DNA from: Gammaproteobacteria bacterium BRH_c0
Lineage (GTDB): Bacteria; Pseudomonadota; Gammaproteobacteria; Pseudomonadales; Porticoccaceae
Direction: 5' to 3'
Assembly: GCA_000961645.1 (NCBI GenBank)
Contig: LADM01000012.1
Coordinates: 1-37,783, forward strand
Length of the DNA stretch: 37,783 nucleotides
Below are positions 1 to 10,458 of this stretch, one piece after another (the first letter of the stretch is position 1; every line of letters begins with the position of its first letter). Both the position numbers and the translations under genes were made by a program. A model generated the notes under the pieces. It made no database searches. It was given only the letters and a program-made list of their open reading frames with translations, and was not told the origin of the DNA.

Positions 1-2
1 TG

Positions 3-1277
3 TGGTGCGGCGGCACCGAGGGCGCGCGCCGGGCCGGCATCCGCTATGCCACCATGCACCTGCTGGGAGGCGTGCTGCTCAAGATCGGTATCGAAGGGGT
101 GATGGTGCATACCGGCTCCATCGAGATCCAGCCCATTCCCCTCTCCAATTTTGATGGCTGGCTGATTCTTGCCGGGGTGCTGATCAATGCCGCCGCGCCG
201 CCGGTATCCGCCTGGCTGGCGGACGCCTACCCGGAATCCAGCCCCAGCGGCTCGGTATTCCTCTCGGCCTTCACCACCAAGACGGCGGTGCTGGCGCTGA
301 TACTGCTGTTTCCGGGGCAGCAGATCCTGATCTGGGTCGGGCTCTACATGATCTTCTACGGCATCATCTACGCCCTGCTCGAAAACGATATGCGCCGCAT
401 CCTCGCCTACTCCATCGTCAACCAGGTGGGCTTTATGGTGTGTGGCATCGGCATCGGCACCGAGATGGCCATCAATGGCGCCGCCGCCCACGCCTTTGCC
501 CATATCATCTACAAGGCGCTGCTGTTGATGTCGGCGGGTTCCGTGCTGTACATGACCGGACGTCGCAAGTGCAATGAACTGGGCGGGCTGTTCCACTCCA
601 TGCCGATTACTGCCCTGTGCGGGATTATCGGTGCCCTGGCAATTTCCAGTTTTCCCTTTACCTCCGGCTTTATCTCCAAGTCGATGATTTCCCAGTCAGC
701 TGCCGATCAGCACATGATGACCGTCTGGCTGCTGTTGCTGGCGGCATCCGCCGGGGTTTTCCTCCACGCCGGGATCAAGTTTCCCTGGTTTGTGTTTTTC
801 CAGAAGGATTCCGGGCTGCGGCCCAAAGATCCACCGTGGAATATGCGCGCCGCCATGATCCTCTTTTCCGCTGGCTGCATCGGGCTTGGCGTGTTCCCCG
901 AGTGGCTCTATGCGCTGCTGCCCTACCCGGTTGACTACGAGCCTTACACCGCTTCCCACCTGGTGACCCAATTCCAGCTGCTGCTGTTCTCGGGGCTGGC
1001 GTTCTTTGCCCTGCTGCCACTGATGAAACGCACGAATACCCTGAGCCTGGATTTCGACTGGCTGTGGCGGGTGGCGGGTTTCAACCTCGGGCGCAAGACC
1101 CTCAACGGTCTTGCCGCACTGCGCCTTAAGGCTATCAGTGCTGGCGAGCAGGCCTGGCAGATGGTGAACAGGCAATCCTGGCGCAACGCCGCCGTCGGCT
1201 ACCAAAACACCGGGCAGATGATTTTCTGGGCGGTGCTGGTATTGCTGGTGGTGGTCAGCGCCAAAATGATGATCTGA
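3..1277 (+). CDS. Monovalent cation/H+ antiporter subunit D, 5' truncated by the window edge
   Basis: This is the C-terminal part of a multi-pass proton-translocating membrane protein of the ND2/ND4/ND5-MrpD superfamily. The open frame continues through the left edge (W-C-G-G-T-E-G-A before the first internal ATG at 54), so the true start is outside. About 425 residues are visible, with many hydrophobic segments. The visible GIRYATMHLLGGVLLKIG, a polar PPVSAWLADAYPE loop and a KTAVLALILLFPG stretch are typical of antiporter subunit D proteins. In Mrp-type complexes this subunit carries Na+ or K+/H+ exchange in the inner membrane. The family also resembles complex I and hydrogenase-4 subunits, and the partners that would settle this lie to the left. 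I favour the antiporter because of the DYEPYTASHLVTQFQ tail. Family is sure, exact complex less so. Confidence 0.85.
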   Translation, partial: WCGGTEGARRAGIRYATMHLLGGVLLKIGIEGVMVHTGSIEIQPIPLSNFDGWLILAGVLINAAAPPVSAWLADAYPESSPSGSVFLSAFTTKTAVLALILLFPGQQILIWVGLYMIFYGIIYALLENDMRRILAYSIVNQVGFMVCGIGIGTEMAINGAAAHAFAHIIYKALLLMSAGSVLYMTGRRKCNELGGLFHSMPITALCGIIGALAISSFPFTSGFISKSMISQSAADQHMMTVWLLLLAASAGVFLHAGIKFPWFVFFQKDSGLRPKDPPWNMRAAMILFSAGCIGLGVFPEWLYALLPYPVDYEPYTASHLVTQFQLLLFSGLAFFALLPLMKRTNTLSLDFDWLWRVAGFNLGRKTLNGLAALRLKAISAGEQAWQMVNRQSWRNAAVGYQNTGQMIFWAVLVLLVVVSAKMMI

Positions 1278-1438
1278 AATCCCCCCGGACTTCTTAACCG
1301 CACGTTATAACTGAAAGTTTTTAATTGGGGGGTATTGTGCTTTTGCGCAATGACGCATACCTTAGATGCTGATGGTTGTGCAATCCCCGGCACAGCTCTA
1401 TCGGTAAGCCACCGAACACCATCATGAGGAGGCGCGTC

Positions 1439-2128
1439 ATGACTACCTCGACACCGGATCACGACAACGTGATCGACCTGTTCAGCGGGAGACCCTACTC
1501 CCAGCGTTTCAACCACCGCTTTATTCGCCTTGCCCCCGAACTCGATGGACTGGAGATGCTCTATTCCAACGATTCCCACCCCGACCGCTTTTTTACCCTC
1601 AAGGTGCTGTGCTGGGCACTGCGGGCAGATGGCGAAGTGGTGGGCGTGGTGCCCTGGCTGAATGGCATCAGCGCCTGCCCCGACCTGCAGGACCCGCTCC
1701 ACGGCCACTGGGAGGGTTACTACGATCCGGGCATTGACGAGGTGTTCCACGAGGCGCCCATCCACAAGGTGGTGGAAGTGGAGTCGGCAGCCGAGTACTA
1801 CGAGTTCGACTGTGAGACCGAGGACGACATCATCCAGGAAATTCCCGATGCCATCGGCACCCATGCGGTGCTGTCGGGGGATGGTTTGCGGACCCTGACC
1901 CTCAAGGAAGTGGTGAGCTGGCGACTGCACGCCGACGGCGCCATTATCGGCATGCTGGCGGACGACGAGAAGGTAGTGAGCACCCCGGTGCTGCCCGGTG
2001 ACGAATGCCTGTTCCCCGCCACCCAGCACGGCGATTTCCGCTATTACTTCCAGCACCACATCGCCAACAAGATCAAGTCACGGGATCCGGAAGCACTGGC
2101 CGCCATCTCCCAGCTGGTGGAAAGCTGA
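1439..2128 (+). CDS. Uncharacterised acidic protein with an internal duplication
   Basis: I do not recognise this 229-residue protein. It is soluble, rich in Asp and Glu, and has no signal peptide or membrane segment. The start at 1439 is chosen because AGGAGG lies at 1427-1432, six bases upstream. In-frame ATGs further upstream have no such site. Two halves resemble each other: residues about 51-83 (TLKVLCWALRADGEVVGVV) and 153-190 (TLKEVVSWRLHADGAIIGML), each followed by a Pro-containing acidic stretch and then a Tyr-rich segment (GYYDPGID; FRYYFQHH). This suggests two copies of one small alpha/beta unit. It follows the antiporter gene by 161 bases on the same strand but shows no clear functional link to it. 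Function unknown; the gene itself is well supported by codon use and its ribosome site. Confidence 0.85.
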   Translation: MTTSTPDHDNVIDLFSGRPYSQRFNHRFIRLAPELDGLEMLYSNDSHPDRFFTLKVLCWALRADGEVVGVVPWLNGISACPDLQDPLHGHWEGYYDPGIDEVFHEAPIHKVVEVESAAEYYEFDCETEDDIIQEIPDAIGTHAVLSGDGLRTLTLKEVVSWRLHADGAIIGMLADDEKVVSTPVLPGDECLFPATQHGDFRYYFQHHIANKIKSRDPEALAAISQLVES

Positions 2129-2146
2129 ACTACCGCGAATAAACCA

Positions 2147-2167
2147 CAGGGAGGCCAGACCTCCCTG
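2147..2167. terminator. Hairpin between convergent genes, possible terminator
   Basis: CAGGGAGG at 2147-2154 pairs perfectly with CCTCCCTG at 2160-2167 around a 5-base loop. It lies between the end of the 1439 gene and the end of the hydrolase gene on the other strand. No strong T tract follows on either strand, so it may be a weak or factor-assisted terminator. Confidence 0.4.
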
Positions 2168-2207
2168 CGATCAATCCAGGGGCTGGTTTTTGCCAGCTCC
2201 GGGTTAG

Positions 2208-2903
2208 CTACCCCTTTAAAGCGCCCTCCTCCAGCAACCCCACAAATTCACCCGTGGCCACAGCCGCCTCAGTCAGCAGATCGGGCTGCGTGTAACCGGA
2301 CAACTTGCGGGGTTTGAAATCGTGGTCACCGTCTTCAAGCCAGTGCAACCTGATCTGTGGCGACCAGCCCGCTGTACTGATCCGGGCGCGGTTGCCGAGG
2401 GGATCGCGGCTGCCCTGCACAATCAGCATGGGGATGGGCAGGGACGGCAAGTGACCAGTGCGTGTCTGTTGTTGCCTGTCACTCAGCAAACCCGCTTTGC
2501 CCGGCGGGTGAAACGGATAACCAAAGCAGCACAGACCTGAGACCGGAATATCGCTATCCGGCAGATCGCAGGCCAGCAGTGACGCCATTCGGCCTCCCAT
2601 GGACTTGCCGCCGATCAGCAGGGGAATCTGCATGTTGCTCGCAGCCATGCTGTTCTGCACAGATGCCAGTACCGAGCGCCAGCAATCCAGCAGCCGCGCC
2701 TGGGGATCGGGCGGCCTCTTGCTGCCGCCGCTACGGCGCTGGGCCATATAGGGGAACTCGAAACGCAGGGTGGAGATGCCCTGCCCCGCGAGAGCTGCAG
2801 CCAGTGCCTCCATAAATTCGCTGTCCATGGGGGCACCGGCGCCATGGGCCAGTATCAGCACGGCTCTTTGCGGAGCCGCATCCACCCTGAGCAGATTGAT
2901 CAC
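2208..2903 (-). CDS. Alpha/beta hydrolase of the KANL3/Tex30-like family
   Basis: This is a 231-residue cytoplasmic serine hydrolase fold. LILAHGAGAPMDS near the N-terminus forms the oxyanion-hole strand. GGKSMGGR is the nucleophile elbow, SRDPLG holds the likely acid and GDHDF the catalytic His. The substrate is unknown; members are often labelled dienelactone hydrolase-like. I chose the GTG at 2903-2901, which overlaps the yheU stop codon (GTGA). It gives the family's usual N-terminus, about 15 residues before LAHGAG. The ATG at 2954 would extend 51 bases into yheU and add an unrelated tail. The overlap suggests translational coupling with yheU and the methyltransferase gene upstream. Family call is firm, start is fairly sure, function is open. 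Confidence 0.85.
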   Translation of the reverse strand: MINLLRVDAAPQRAVLILAHGAGAPMDSEFMEALAAALAGQGISTLRFEFPYMAQRRSGGSKRPPDPQARLLDCWRSVLASVQNSMAASNMQIPLLIGGKSMGGRMASLLACDLPDSDIPVSGLCCFGYPFHPPGKAGLLSDRQQQTRTGHLPSLPIPMLIVQGSRDPLGNRARISTAGWSPQIRLHWLEDGDHDFKPRKLSGYTQPDLLTEAAVATGEFVGLLEEGALKG

Positions 2904-3139
2904 TCGGCAGTGGCGCCCAGTTTGCGAAACTGCTCTTTGGTGAGAAGGTTGCAACTCTCCAGTTCCGGATCAAACACAATCACCACCTGGCCGCGGCCAA
3001 TCTGGCGGCGCACCTGGGCCAGCTTGGCCTCGAGGGCAACCTCCTGAAAACCGTAGTCGGTGCCCTCGCGCAAAACGAACTCCTCGATGATGGCATCGAG
3101 AAGTTCCGGGTCGAGGCGGTCAACCGGAATCTCGATCAT
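2900..3139 (-). CDS. yheU: YheU family (UPF0270) small protein
   Basis: A 79-residue protein matching the YheU/UPF0270 family: it opens MIEIPVDRLDPELLDAIIEEFVLREGTDYG and continues through a helical segment to a VIVFDPELESCNL strand. In E. coli yheU follows yheT, an alpha/beta hydrolase gene, and here too it sits beside a hydrolase, though of another family. The biochemical role is not known. It overlaps the methyltransferase gene by four bases (ATGA) and the hydrolase by four bases, so the three genes are very likely one transcription and translation unit. Confidence 0.9.
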   Translation of the reverse strand: MIEIPVDRLDPELLDAIIEEFVLREGTDYGFQEVALEAKLAQVRRQIGRGQVVIVFDPELESCNLLTKEQFRKLGATAE

Positions 3140-3990
3140 TCCTCGCCATCACCATCGACAGGTTTGACAAAGCGCAGGGTCATGCGGTCGCTTTCACCAA
3201 TGGCCAGGTATTTGTCGCGGTCTTTTTCACCCAGACGCAGCGATGGCGGCAAAGTCCACACGCCACTTTCATGGTCCCTGGTATCCTTGGGGTTGGCGTT
3301 GATTTCACTGCGGCCATCGAGCACAAAGCCGGCCTCGGTAGCGAGGGCAATCACCGTATTCTCGTCCATATAGCCACTGGTGAGCATGGTCTCGCGGTCC
3401 ATACCGGGGGGGCCGCGGTGCTCCACCACGCCGAGAATGCCGCCGGGTTTGAGGGCCTTGTAAAACAACTCGAAGGCCGTCTGCTCAGCATCGTTGCGCA
3501 GCCAGTTGTGGACATTGCGGAAGGTCAGCACCCGGTCGGCCGTACCGTCGGGAATGGACAGTAGCGCAGCGGCGGGATCGAACTCAATCTGCTTCACATC
3601 GGCATAGAGGTCGGGCTCTGCTGCAAGTTTTGTCCCGAAAGCCTCAAGGGACTGGCGGAAGTAATCGAGCTCGGTGTTTGCCGCAAAGTGGGCTGCGTAG
3701 TAAACACCCTTATCTTTCAGCAGCGGGGCCAGAATCTCGGTATACCAGCCACCGGCGGGCCAGATTTCCACCACCGCCAGGCCTGGCTCCACAGCAAAGA
3801 ATTGCAGCGTTTCGTAGGGGTGGCGATACACATCCCGGGCAGCAAAGGCCGCCGTGCGCCTGTCGCTCTGAACAGCCTCTTTCAAGGGGTCGCCCCAGCT
3901 GGCGGTTGCCGTCAGCAACCCGAACGCCAGGGACAAGACCAACCCACCTGCCACAGCCAAAAACGGTTTTCTCACCTTCGTTGTCGCCAT
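3136..3990 (-). CDS. Exported predicted SAM-dependent methyltransferase (COG4798-like)
   Basis: A 284-residue protein with an N-terminal signal sequence: basic KVRKP, hydrophobic residues about 10-30, and a likely cleavage near ATASWG. A class I methyltransferase-like core follows. VVEIWPAGGWYTEIL stands for the SAM-binding motif I with a non-standard GG pattern, and VLTFRNVHNWLRND and LKPGGILGVVEHRG represent the motif IV and post-motif regions. Exported methyltransferase-like proteins of this group are known only as predictions; the substrate, and whether SAM is available outside the cytoplasm, are unclear. The start at 3990 has AGGAG a few bases upstream. It is first in a run with yheU and the hydrolase, and a good promoter lies upstream at 4033-4060. 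Confidence 0.85.
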   Translation of the reverse strand: MATTKVRKPFLAVAGGLVLSLAFGLLTATASWGDPLKEAVQSDRRTAAFAARDVYRHPYETLQFFAVEPGLAVVEIWPAGGWYTEILAPLLKDKGVYYAAHFAANTELDYFRQSLEAFGTKLAAEPDLYADVKQIEFDPAAALLSIPDGTADRVLTFRNVHNWLRNDAEQTAFELFYKALKPGGILGVVEHRGPPGMDRETMLTSGYMDENTVIALATEAGFVLDGRSEINANPKDTRDHESGVWTLPPSLRLGEKDRDKYLAIGESDRMTLRFVKPVDGDGEE

Positions 3991-4032
3991 AATTGCACTC
4001 CTGTCGTGCTGTTATTGTCGAAAGACTGCTTC

Positions 4033-4060
4033 ATAATGCCACACCCAAGATGCACGTCAA
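4033..4060 (-). promoter_or_regulatory. Putative sigma70 promoter for the methyltransferase-yheU-hydrolase operon
   Basis: Read on the minus strand, TTGACG (4060-4055) is followed by a 16-base spacer and CATTAT (4038-4033). TGG directly precedes the -10, an extended -10 pattern. The predicted start is about 35 bases upstream of the ATG at 3990. Prediction by eye only. Confidence 0.55.
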
Positions 4061-4143
4061 AACGCTGTCGGGGTTACCATTGGACAGACTGCAATCAGAT
4101 CCGGTTCACCCCTGACACCTTCGGCCTAGAGGACCCATCCGCC

Positions 4144-4665
4144 ATGAGCACCCATCTGGTTATCACCATTATCGCCAACGACAGGCCCGGTATCGTCGAG
4201 CAGGTGGCCACTGTCATCAGCCAGTGCGAGGGCAGCTGGCTGGAGTCGTCCCTGTCCCGTCTGGGGGGCAAATTTGCCGGTATCCTGCTGGTGGAAATCG
4301 CCGCATCCCGCCAGGAAGAACTCCAGACAGCACTCAAGAACCTGGAGAGCAAGGGCATCCGCGTGGTGCTGGAACAAGCGGGCGGTGACAGTTTCGAATC
4401 AGGCGGCGATGAACTCCTGCTCTCGGTGGTCGGCAACGACCGGCGCGGGATTGTCGGTGAAATCAGCCGGGTGCTGGCGCGCTGCAACGTCAATGTGGAT
4501 GAACTCTACACCAGTACCGAAAACGCCCCCATGAGCGGCGAGCTGTTGTTTCACGCCACCGCGGCCATTGTCCTGCCCGTGGGTCTCAGTCGCGAAGCGC
4601 TGCAGGATGCCCTTGAGGAATTGTCGGATGACCTGATGGTGGAATTGGATGAACTGGATGAATGA
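4144..4665 (+). CDS. gcvR: Glycine cleavage system regulator GcvR, two ACT domains
   Basis: A 173-residue protein made of two ACT-type domains. The first is residues about 3-75, opening LVITIIANDRPGIVEQVA. The second is about 90-165, opening LLLSVVGNDRRGIVGEIS, with NVNVDELYTSTENAPMSG. This paired layout is that of GcvR, which in E. coli binds GcvA and blocks activation of the glycine cleavage operon when glycine is low. No gcvA or gcvTHP lies nearby, so the target is inferred from the family. The start at 4144 fits the family N-terminus; an upstream open extension lacks similarity. A weak GAGG lies about 12 bases upstream. The next gene, an RNA methyltransferase, follows after 48 bases and may be cotranscribed. 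Confidence 0.88.
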   Translation: MSTHLVITIIANDRPGIVEQVATVISQCEGSWLESSLSRLGGKFAGILLVEIAASRQEELQTALKNLESKGIRVVLEQAGGDSFESGGDELLLSVVGNDRRGIVGEISRVLARCNVNVDELYTSTENAPMSGELLFHATAAIVLPVGLSREALQDALEELSDDLMVELDELDE

Positions 4666-4713
4666 CCACGATTTCACCACTACAGACTGCCACGCCAACC
4701 AGTACCTCTGACC

Positions 4714-5517
4714 ATGACAACACCCGATTCCGGCGACTCCGCTGACTACCTCGCCAAAAAGCGCTTTTTCGACAGCCTGCTGACGGTATATGGCCGCAAG
4801 CCGGTGCTCGAGGCCTTGCAGGATGCGACCATTCCCGTCTACAAGCTGCATATGGCCACCTCCAACCAGGAAGGCGGAATTGTGCGCGATATCGAAAAAC
4901 TGGCGCGCCAGCGCGGTGTCGAGATCGTGCGCCACAGCCGCGAGAGCCTGTCGCGCATTTCCAAAAACCGCAACCAGGACCAGGGCGTGGCCGCCGACCT
5001 GGAATGCCCGCGCTACCGACACTACCGGGATTTTCTCGGCGAACAAACGCCGCAAAGCCGCCCCTACCAGCTGATTGCCCTCGACAGCATCACCAATCCG
5101 CAAAATCTCGGCATGATTATCCGTTCGGTCAGCGCCAGCCCCATTGATGGCGTACTGTTGCCGGCCAAAGGCTGCGCGCCACTCTCGCCGCTGGTGATCA
5201 AGGCCAGTGCTGGCACCCTGTTCCGCTGCCCCATTTTGCGCTGCGACAGCCTCGATGCCACACTCGTGGACCTCAAGGCGGCGGGTGCGGATATCTGCAT
5301 TCTCAGCGGCGAGGCCCGGCAATCTATCGGCGATTACCAGCCCGGCGGTTCGGTGGTCTATGTGCTGGGCAATGAAACGGAAGGGGTATCGGACAGGGTC
5401 AGGCAACTCGCCAATCAGGCGGTGAAAATCCCCATGAGCAACGGCGTGGAATCCCTTAACGTGGCGGTGACGGCTGCGCTGATTGCGTTTCGCGCCGTTG
5501 TTGCCACAAACCGCTAA
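4714..5517 (+). CDS. TrmH/SpoU family RNA 2'-O-methyltransferase
   Basis: A 267-residue SPOUT enzyme that would methylate a ribose 2'-OH in tRNA or rRNA using SAM bound in a trefoil knot. All three family motifs are present: NPQNLGMIIRS (motif 1, with the catalytic Arg), VLGNETEGVSD (motif 2) and IPMSNGVESLNVAVTAAL (motif 3). The N-terminal part (YGRKPVLEALQD, then a KLARQRGVEIVRHSRE stretch) resembles the substrate-binding domain of RlmB-like members. The exact target nucleotide cannot be told from sequence. The last 62 bases overlap the end of the MFS gene on the opposite strand. Confidence 0.88.
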   Translation: MTTPDSGDSADYLAKKRFFDSLLTVYGRKPVLEALQDATIPVYKLHMATSNQEGGIVRDIEKLARQRGVEIVRHSRESLSRISKNRNQDQGVAADLECPRYRHYRDFLGEQTPQSRPYQLIALDSITNPQNLGMIIRSVSASPIDGVLLPAKGCAPLSPLVIKASAGTLFRCPILRCDSLDATLVDLKAAGADICILSGEARQSIGDYQPGGSVVYVLGNETEGVSDRVRQLANQAVKIPMSNGVESLNVAVTAALIAFRAVVATNR

Positions 5518-6700
5518 ACAGCGCGCTGGCGCCGGTGACCACAAAAGTGAGAGTGCCCAGCAGCAACAGCGCGGCGCTGATCCCGTAGCTGTCAATGGCA
5601 AAACCCGCCATCCAGGCACCGAGGGGAGCGGCACCGAACAGGCACAACTGGTAGACCGATACAACCCGCGAACGCAGTTGCGGGGGCGCTTCCTCATGGG
5701 TCATCGAGCGCCCCAGGGTCATCGACATGCCCGACAGGATGCCCCACACCACCAGCACCGGAAACAACAGCCAGATGGGCACCTGCAGGGCCAGGATACA
5801 GATCAGCACACCGCGCAATAACAGGCTCACCAGCATCATCCGCCCGGGGCGCTGCAGGCTGCCCACCCAGCGCATCAGGATCAGGTTGGCAATCATGATG
5901 CCCGCCACAAAACACAGCTGCATCATGGCAAAAAACCCCGCGCCTTGCTGATACACCGTGCGCGCCAGCAAGGGCATGGCCACCATGTAGGCGCCGATGC
6001 CGAAAAAACCCGTGGTGCCCACCAGAATCATCAGGGGCAGCAGGCGCTTGTGACCCAGCACCAGCTTCACACCCTCGAAAATCTTCACCTCCCGTACAGC
6101 CCGGTCTGGCGGCGCAAACCCCTCCCCCCTCGGCTGGCTTCTGCGCACCAGCTGTGAGGTCACCACAAACAGCAGCAACTGCAGCGCCAGCAACTGGGGC
6201 AGCTCGATATAGCCCAGCAATCCTGCAGCGCTGATACCCAGTGACTGGGCGCCAAACTGCACCAGTGCCGACTTGGCGACAGCCGTTTGCAGCACCTGCC
6301 GGGTGAGCTGGGGCAGCAGGCTTTCCCGCGCCGGTTGCACAAAGGCGGTGATCATCCCGTACACCACGCCATACACCAGCAGCTGCCAGTAGGCCAGTTG
6401 CTCACTGAAAGCCAGGGTGATGATCAGGCCGAGGGGCAGTGCGTACAGCAGATAGAGGCGGCCCAGGTGGGTGCCGAGGTGACGGCTGTCAGACAGCGCA
6501 CCACCCACCAGGATAAACAGCAGATTGGGGATCATCACCGCCATTTGCGCCAGCCCCAGCCGATGGGCATCCTCGCCGAGCACCCCCACCACGATCCAGG
6601 GAAAGAGCACGGTCTGCAGCCCCATGGCCATGGAGCTGGTGCCCACCGCACCGAGGTAAAAGGGAAAACGGTTAGTGCCGGGGTCGACCCTGTCGGTCAT
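5456..6700 (-). CDS. MFS transporter, EntS-like
   Basis: A 414-residue inner-membrane protein with about 12 hydrophobic segments. An SDSRHLGTHLGRLYLLY loop sits between segments 2 and 3, the position of the MFS cytoplasmic motif, and a cytoplasmic stretch (RRSQPRGEGFAPPDRAVREVKIFEG) splits the two halves. It belongs to the major facilitator group that includes the enterobactin exporter EntS and related drug or siderophore exporters. The substrate cannot be assigned, and no siderophore genes are in the window. The start at 6700 lies nine bases after the stop of the small membrane protein gene, so the two are probably cotranscribed. The C-terminal 20 codons overlap trmH tail to tail. Confidence 0.87.
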   Translation of the reverse strand: MTDRVDPGTNRFPFYLGAVGTSSMAMGLQTVLFPWIVVGVLGEDAHRLGLAQMAVMIPNLLFILVGGALSDSRHLGTHLGRLYLLYALPLGLIITLAFSEQLAYWQLLVYGVVYGMITAFVQPARESLLPQLTRQVLQTAVAKSALVQFGAQSLGISAAGLLGYIELPQLLALQLLLFVVTSQLVRRSQPRGEGFAPPDRAVREVKIFEGVKLVLGHKRLLPLMILVGTTGFFGIGAYMVAMPLLARTVYQQGAGFFAMMQLCFVAGIMIANLILMRWVGSLQRPGRMMLVSLLLRGVLICILALQVPIWLLFPVLVVWGILSGMSMTLGRSMTHEEAPPQLRSRVVSVYQLCLFGAAPLGAWMAGFAIDSYGISAALLLLGTLTFVVTGASALFSGLWQQRRETQSAQPSPPR

Positions 6701-6709
6701 GATCAGCGG

Positions 6710-6925
6710 CTACTTTTTCAGCCATTTTTGCAGGCTTTTGATCACCAGCACTGTGACAAAGGCCAGCAAGGCCAGAACAGCCACCAGAATCAGGGCGAAA
6801 ACAAGGGCGGAATACAGCTTGTTAACGGGTACATCCCAAATCTGCACTGCACCTATAATCACGGCAAGAGCGGCCACCATGGGCAGCAGGAAATTCCGGG
6901 CATCACGCATCGTTTTACGTTTCAA
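6710..6925 (-). CDS. Small two-segment membrane protein, unknown
   Basis: A 71-residue protein with two hydrophobic segments (about residues 12-30 and 38-62) and a basic C-terminus (KSLQKWLKK). I do not recognise the family. The TTG at 6925 has GGAG six bases upstream, while the in-frame ATG at 6910 has no ribosome site, so I keep the TTG; the shorter form would have 66 residues. It lies between ligA and the MFS gene on the same strand, 42 bases after ligA, and may be part of that transcript. Confidence 0.65.
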   Translation of the reverse strand: MKRKTMRDARNFLLPMVAALAVIIGAVQIWDVPVNKLYSALVFALILVAVLALLAFVTVLVIKSLQKWLKK

Positions 6926-6967
6926 AAATCACTCCACTTGCTTGAATGATGAATTTCATCACGATAT

Positions 6968-9049
<2,082 letters not shown>

Positions 9050-9050
<1 letters not shown>

Positions 9051-10222
9051 CAGTTGGTGAGGGTAAAGGAGCGTCGTGTGTAGTCGATAATGCGCTGGCG
9101 GTAGTGCTCGATGGTCTGCTTGGTGAGGGCGCTGCGGGTTTCATCCTTGAGTTCGCCGTCGAGTTTTTTTGCCATGGTTGTGGCAGTGCTGATCAGTACA
9201 TCGAAGGATTCCAGAGGCCGCTCCAGACCGTCGAGGGGCATGATAAAGGTCACCCCGGGGGAGGCAAACTGCTCGATCAGGTTGAGATCAAAGGTGCCCG
9301 GGTTGACGGAATTGGCGAGGCTGAAATGCACCGAGCCGGAGCCGTCCTTGTTCTCGTGGCGGTGGAAGATTTTCATGGAGCCGTAGCGCAGGCCCTGGTC
9401 GAGAATCTGTTCCAGCAACTTTTCGCCCTCGAAAGTCTTTCCCTTGTGGGCCATCAGGTGGAGGATCAGGATATCGTCCTGTGACGGCGCTGAGCGCCCG
9501 GAGGACTGGCGTCGTGGCGCTTCATCGGCGCGCTGCTCATAATCATCCATGTCAGCAGGGTGCCTGCGCTCCTGGGGCGGCACAGCGCGGAAAGACATAT
9601 CGGGCTCGATACGATCCTCCTTGTGAGGCACCATTTTTGGCGCTATCTGAGGCTGAAAGGAGTCTTCCCTCTCATCTTCATCATCCTGGTGGGCAGACGA
9701 GTGTTTGGCTGAAGCGCCGGTCGCGGCGCGGCGCTCGGCATCGTCCAGATCAGGGGATTCAAAATCTTGGCTGCCATCGAAGTCATCGTCGATGCGGCCA
9801 TAGTGGTCGTCGTCATCGGCAAACAGTGGCGCTTCAGGACGGCTGTGCTTGGCGGTGGCAGGTGCATCAAAAATGTCGGGATCGTGCTCAGGCGCAGGGG
9901 CGGCATCCTGCTCCACCCTGCTGCGAAACACCGATGTCAGTTTTTCCCTGGCACTGTCAGCCTTGCGGCGGAGGGTTTCGCTGATTTCCTCGGCACTTTT
10001 TTCGTCGCGCACCTGCACTACCCGCGCGCGGCCACCGGGCAGTTCACTGTTGGGGTAATCGTCATTCTCGTCATCAAAAATCGGGTTTCGGCTGCTGCGA
10101 CGCGAGCCACTGCGCAACTTGCCACGGCGAGCATTGTTTACCCGCCTGACACCATCGAGCAGGATGGCCAGGATGACCAGAATGCCCAGTAATATCAGAA
10201 TTTCGCGTGTGCCAAAATCCAT
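9050..10222 (-). CDS. zipA: Cell division protein ZipA
   Basis: A 390-residue inner-membrane division protein that tethers FtsZ to the membrane. It starts with the typical short periplasmic end and one membrane segment (REILILLGILVILAILLDGVRR). A basic patch (RRGKLRSGSRR) and a long charged, disordered linker follow, here rich in Asp, Glu and Arg (residues about 45-245). The C-terminal FtsZ-binding domain (about 250-385) contains DDILILHLMAHKGKTFEGE, SMKIFHRHEN and GVTFIMPLDGLE. The start at 10222 has AGAGGA upstream. It lies between smc and ligA on the same strand, the usual gammaproteobacterial order. A 236-base gap after smc carries a good promoter, so zipA-ligA can be expressed apart from smc. 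Confidence 0.95.
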
Positions 10223-10361
10223 GAAATCCTCTATTTGCGATCGCTTGCAGTCTGCAGGTTTAAAACCCGTGGTTAGCTCACTGATGTCTTATCAGCACCT
10301 TTTGCTGTGCCTGTTGTGGCCGCTTTGCCATGACGGCTAATCAGCACTGAAATCCAGTTCG

Positions 10362-10390
10362 TTATAAAACCACTTTCCCTGAAAAACCAA
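10362..10390 (-). promoter_or_regulatory. Putative sigma70 promoter for zipA-ligA
   Basis: On the minus strand TTGGTT (10390-10385) and TTATAA (10367-10362) are separated by 17 bases, within the AT-rich 236-base gap between smc and zipA. The predicted leader is about 130 bases. The rest of this gap shows no open gene or strong terminator. Confidence 0.5.
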
Positions 10391-10458
10391 GTGATTATTA
10401 AAACATTGTAAAGAATTAAATCAACCACTCTCTGTCATCAAAAACCTGCGCGCCGAAC

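Noticed and set aside
1276-1334. CCCCCC and GGGGGG flanking a 40-base gap as a terminator of the antiporter gene
   Set aside because: The loop is too long and no T tract directly follows.
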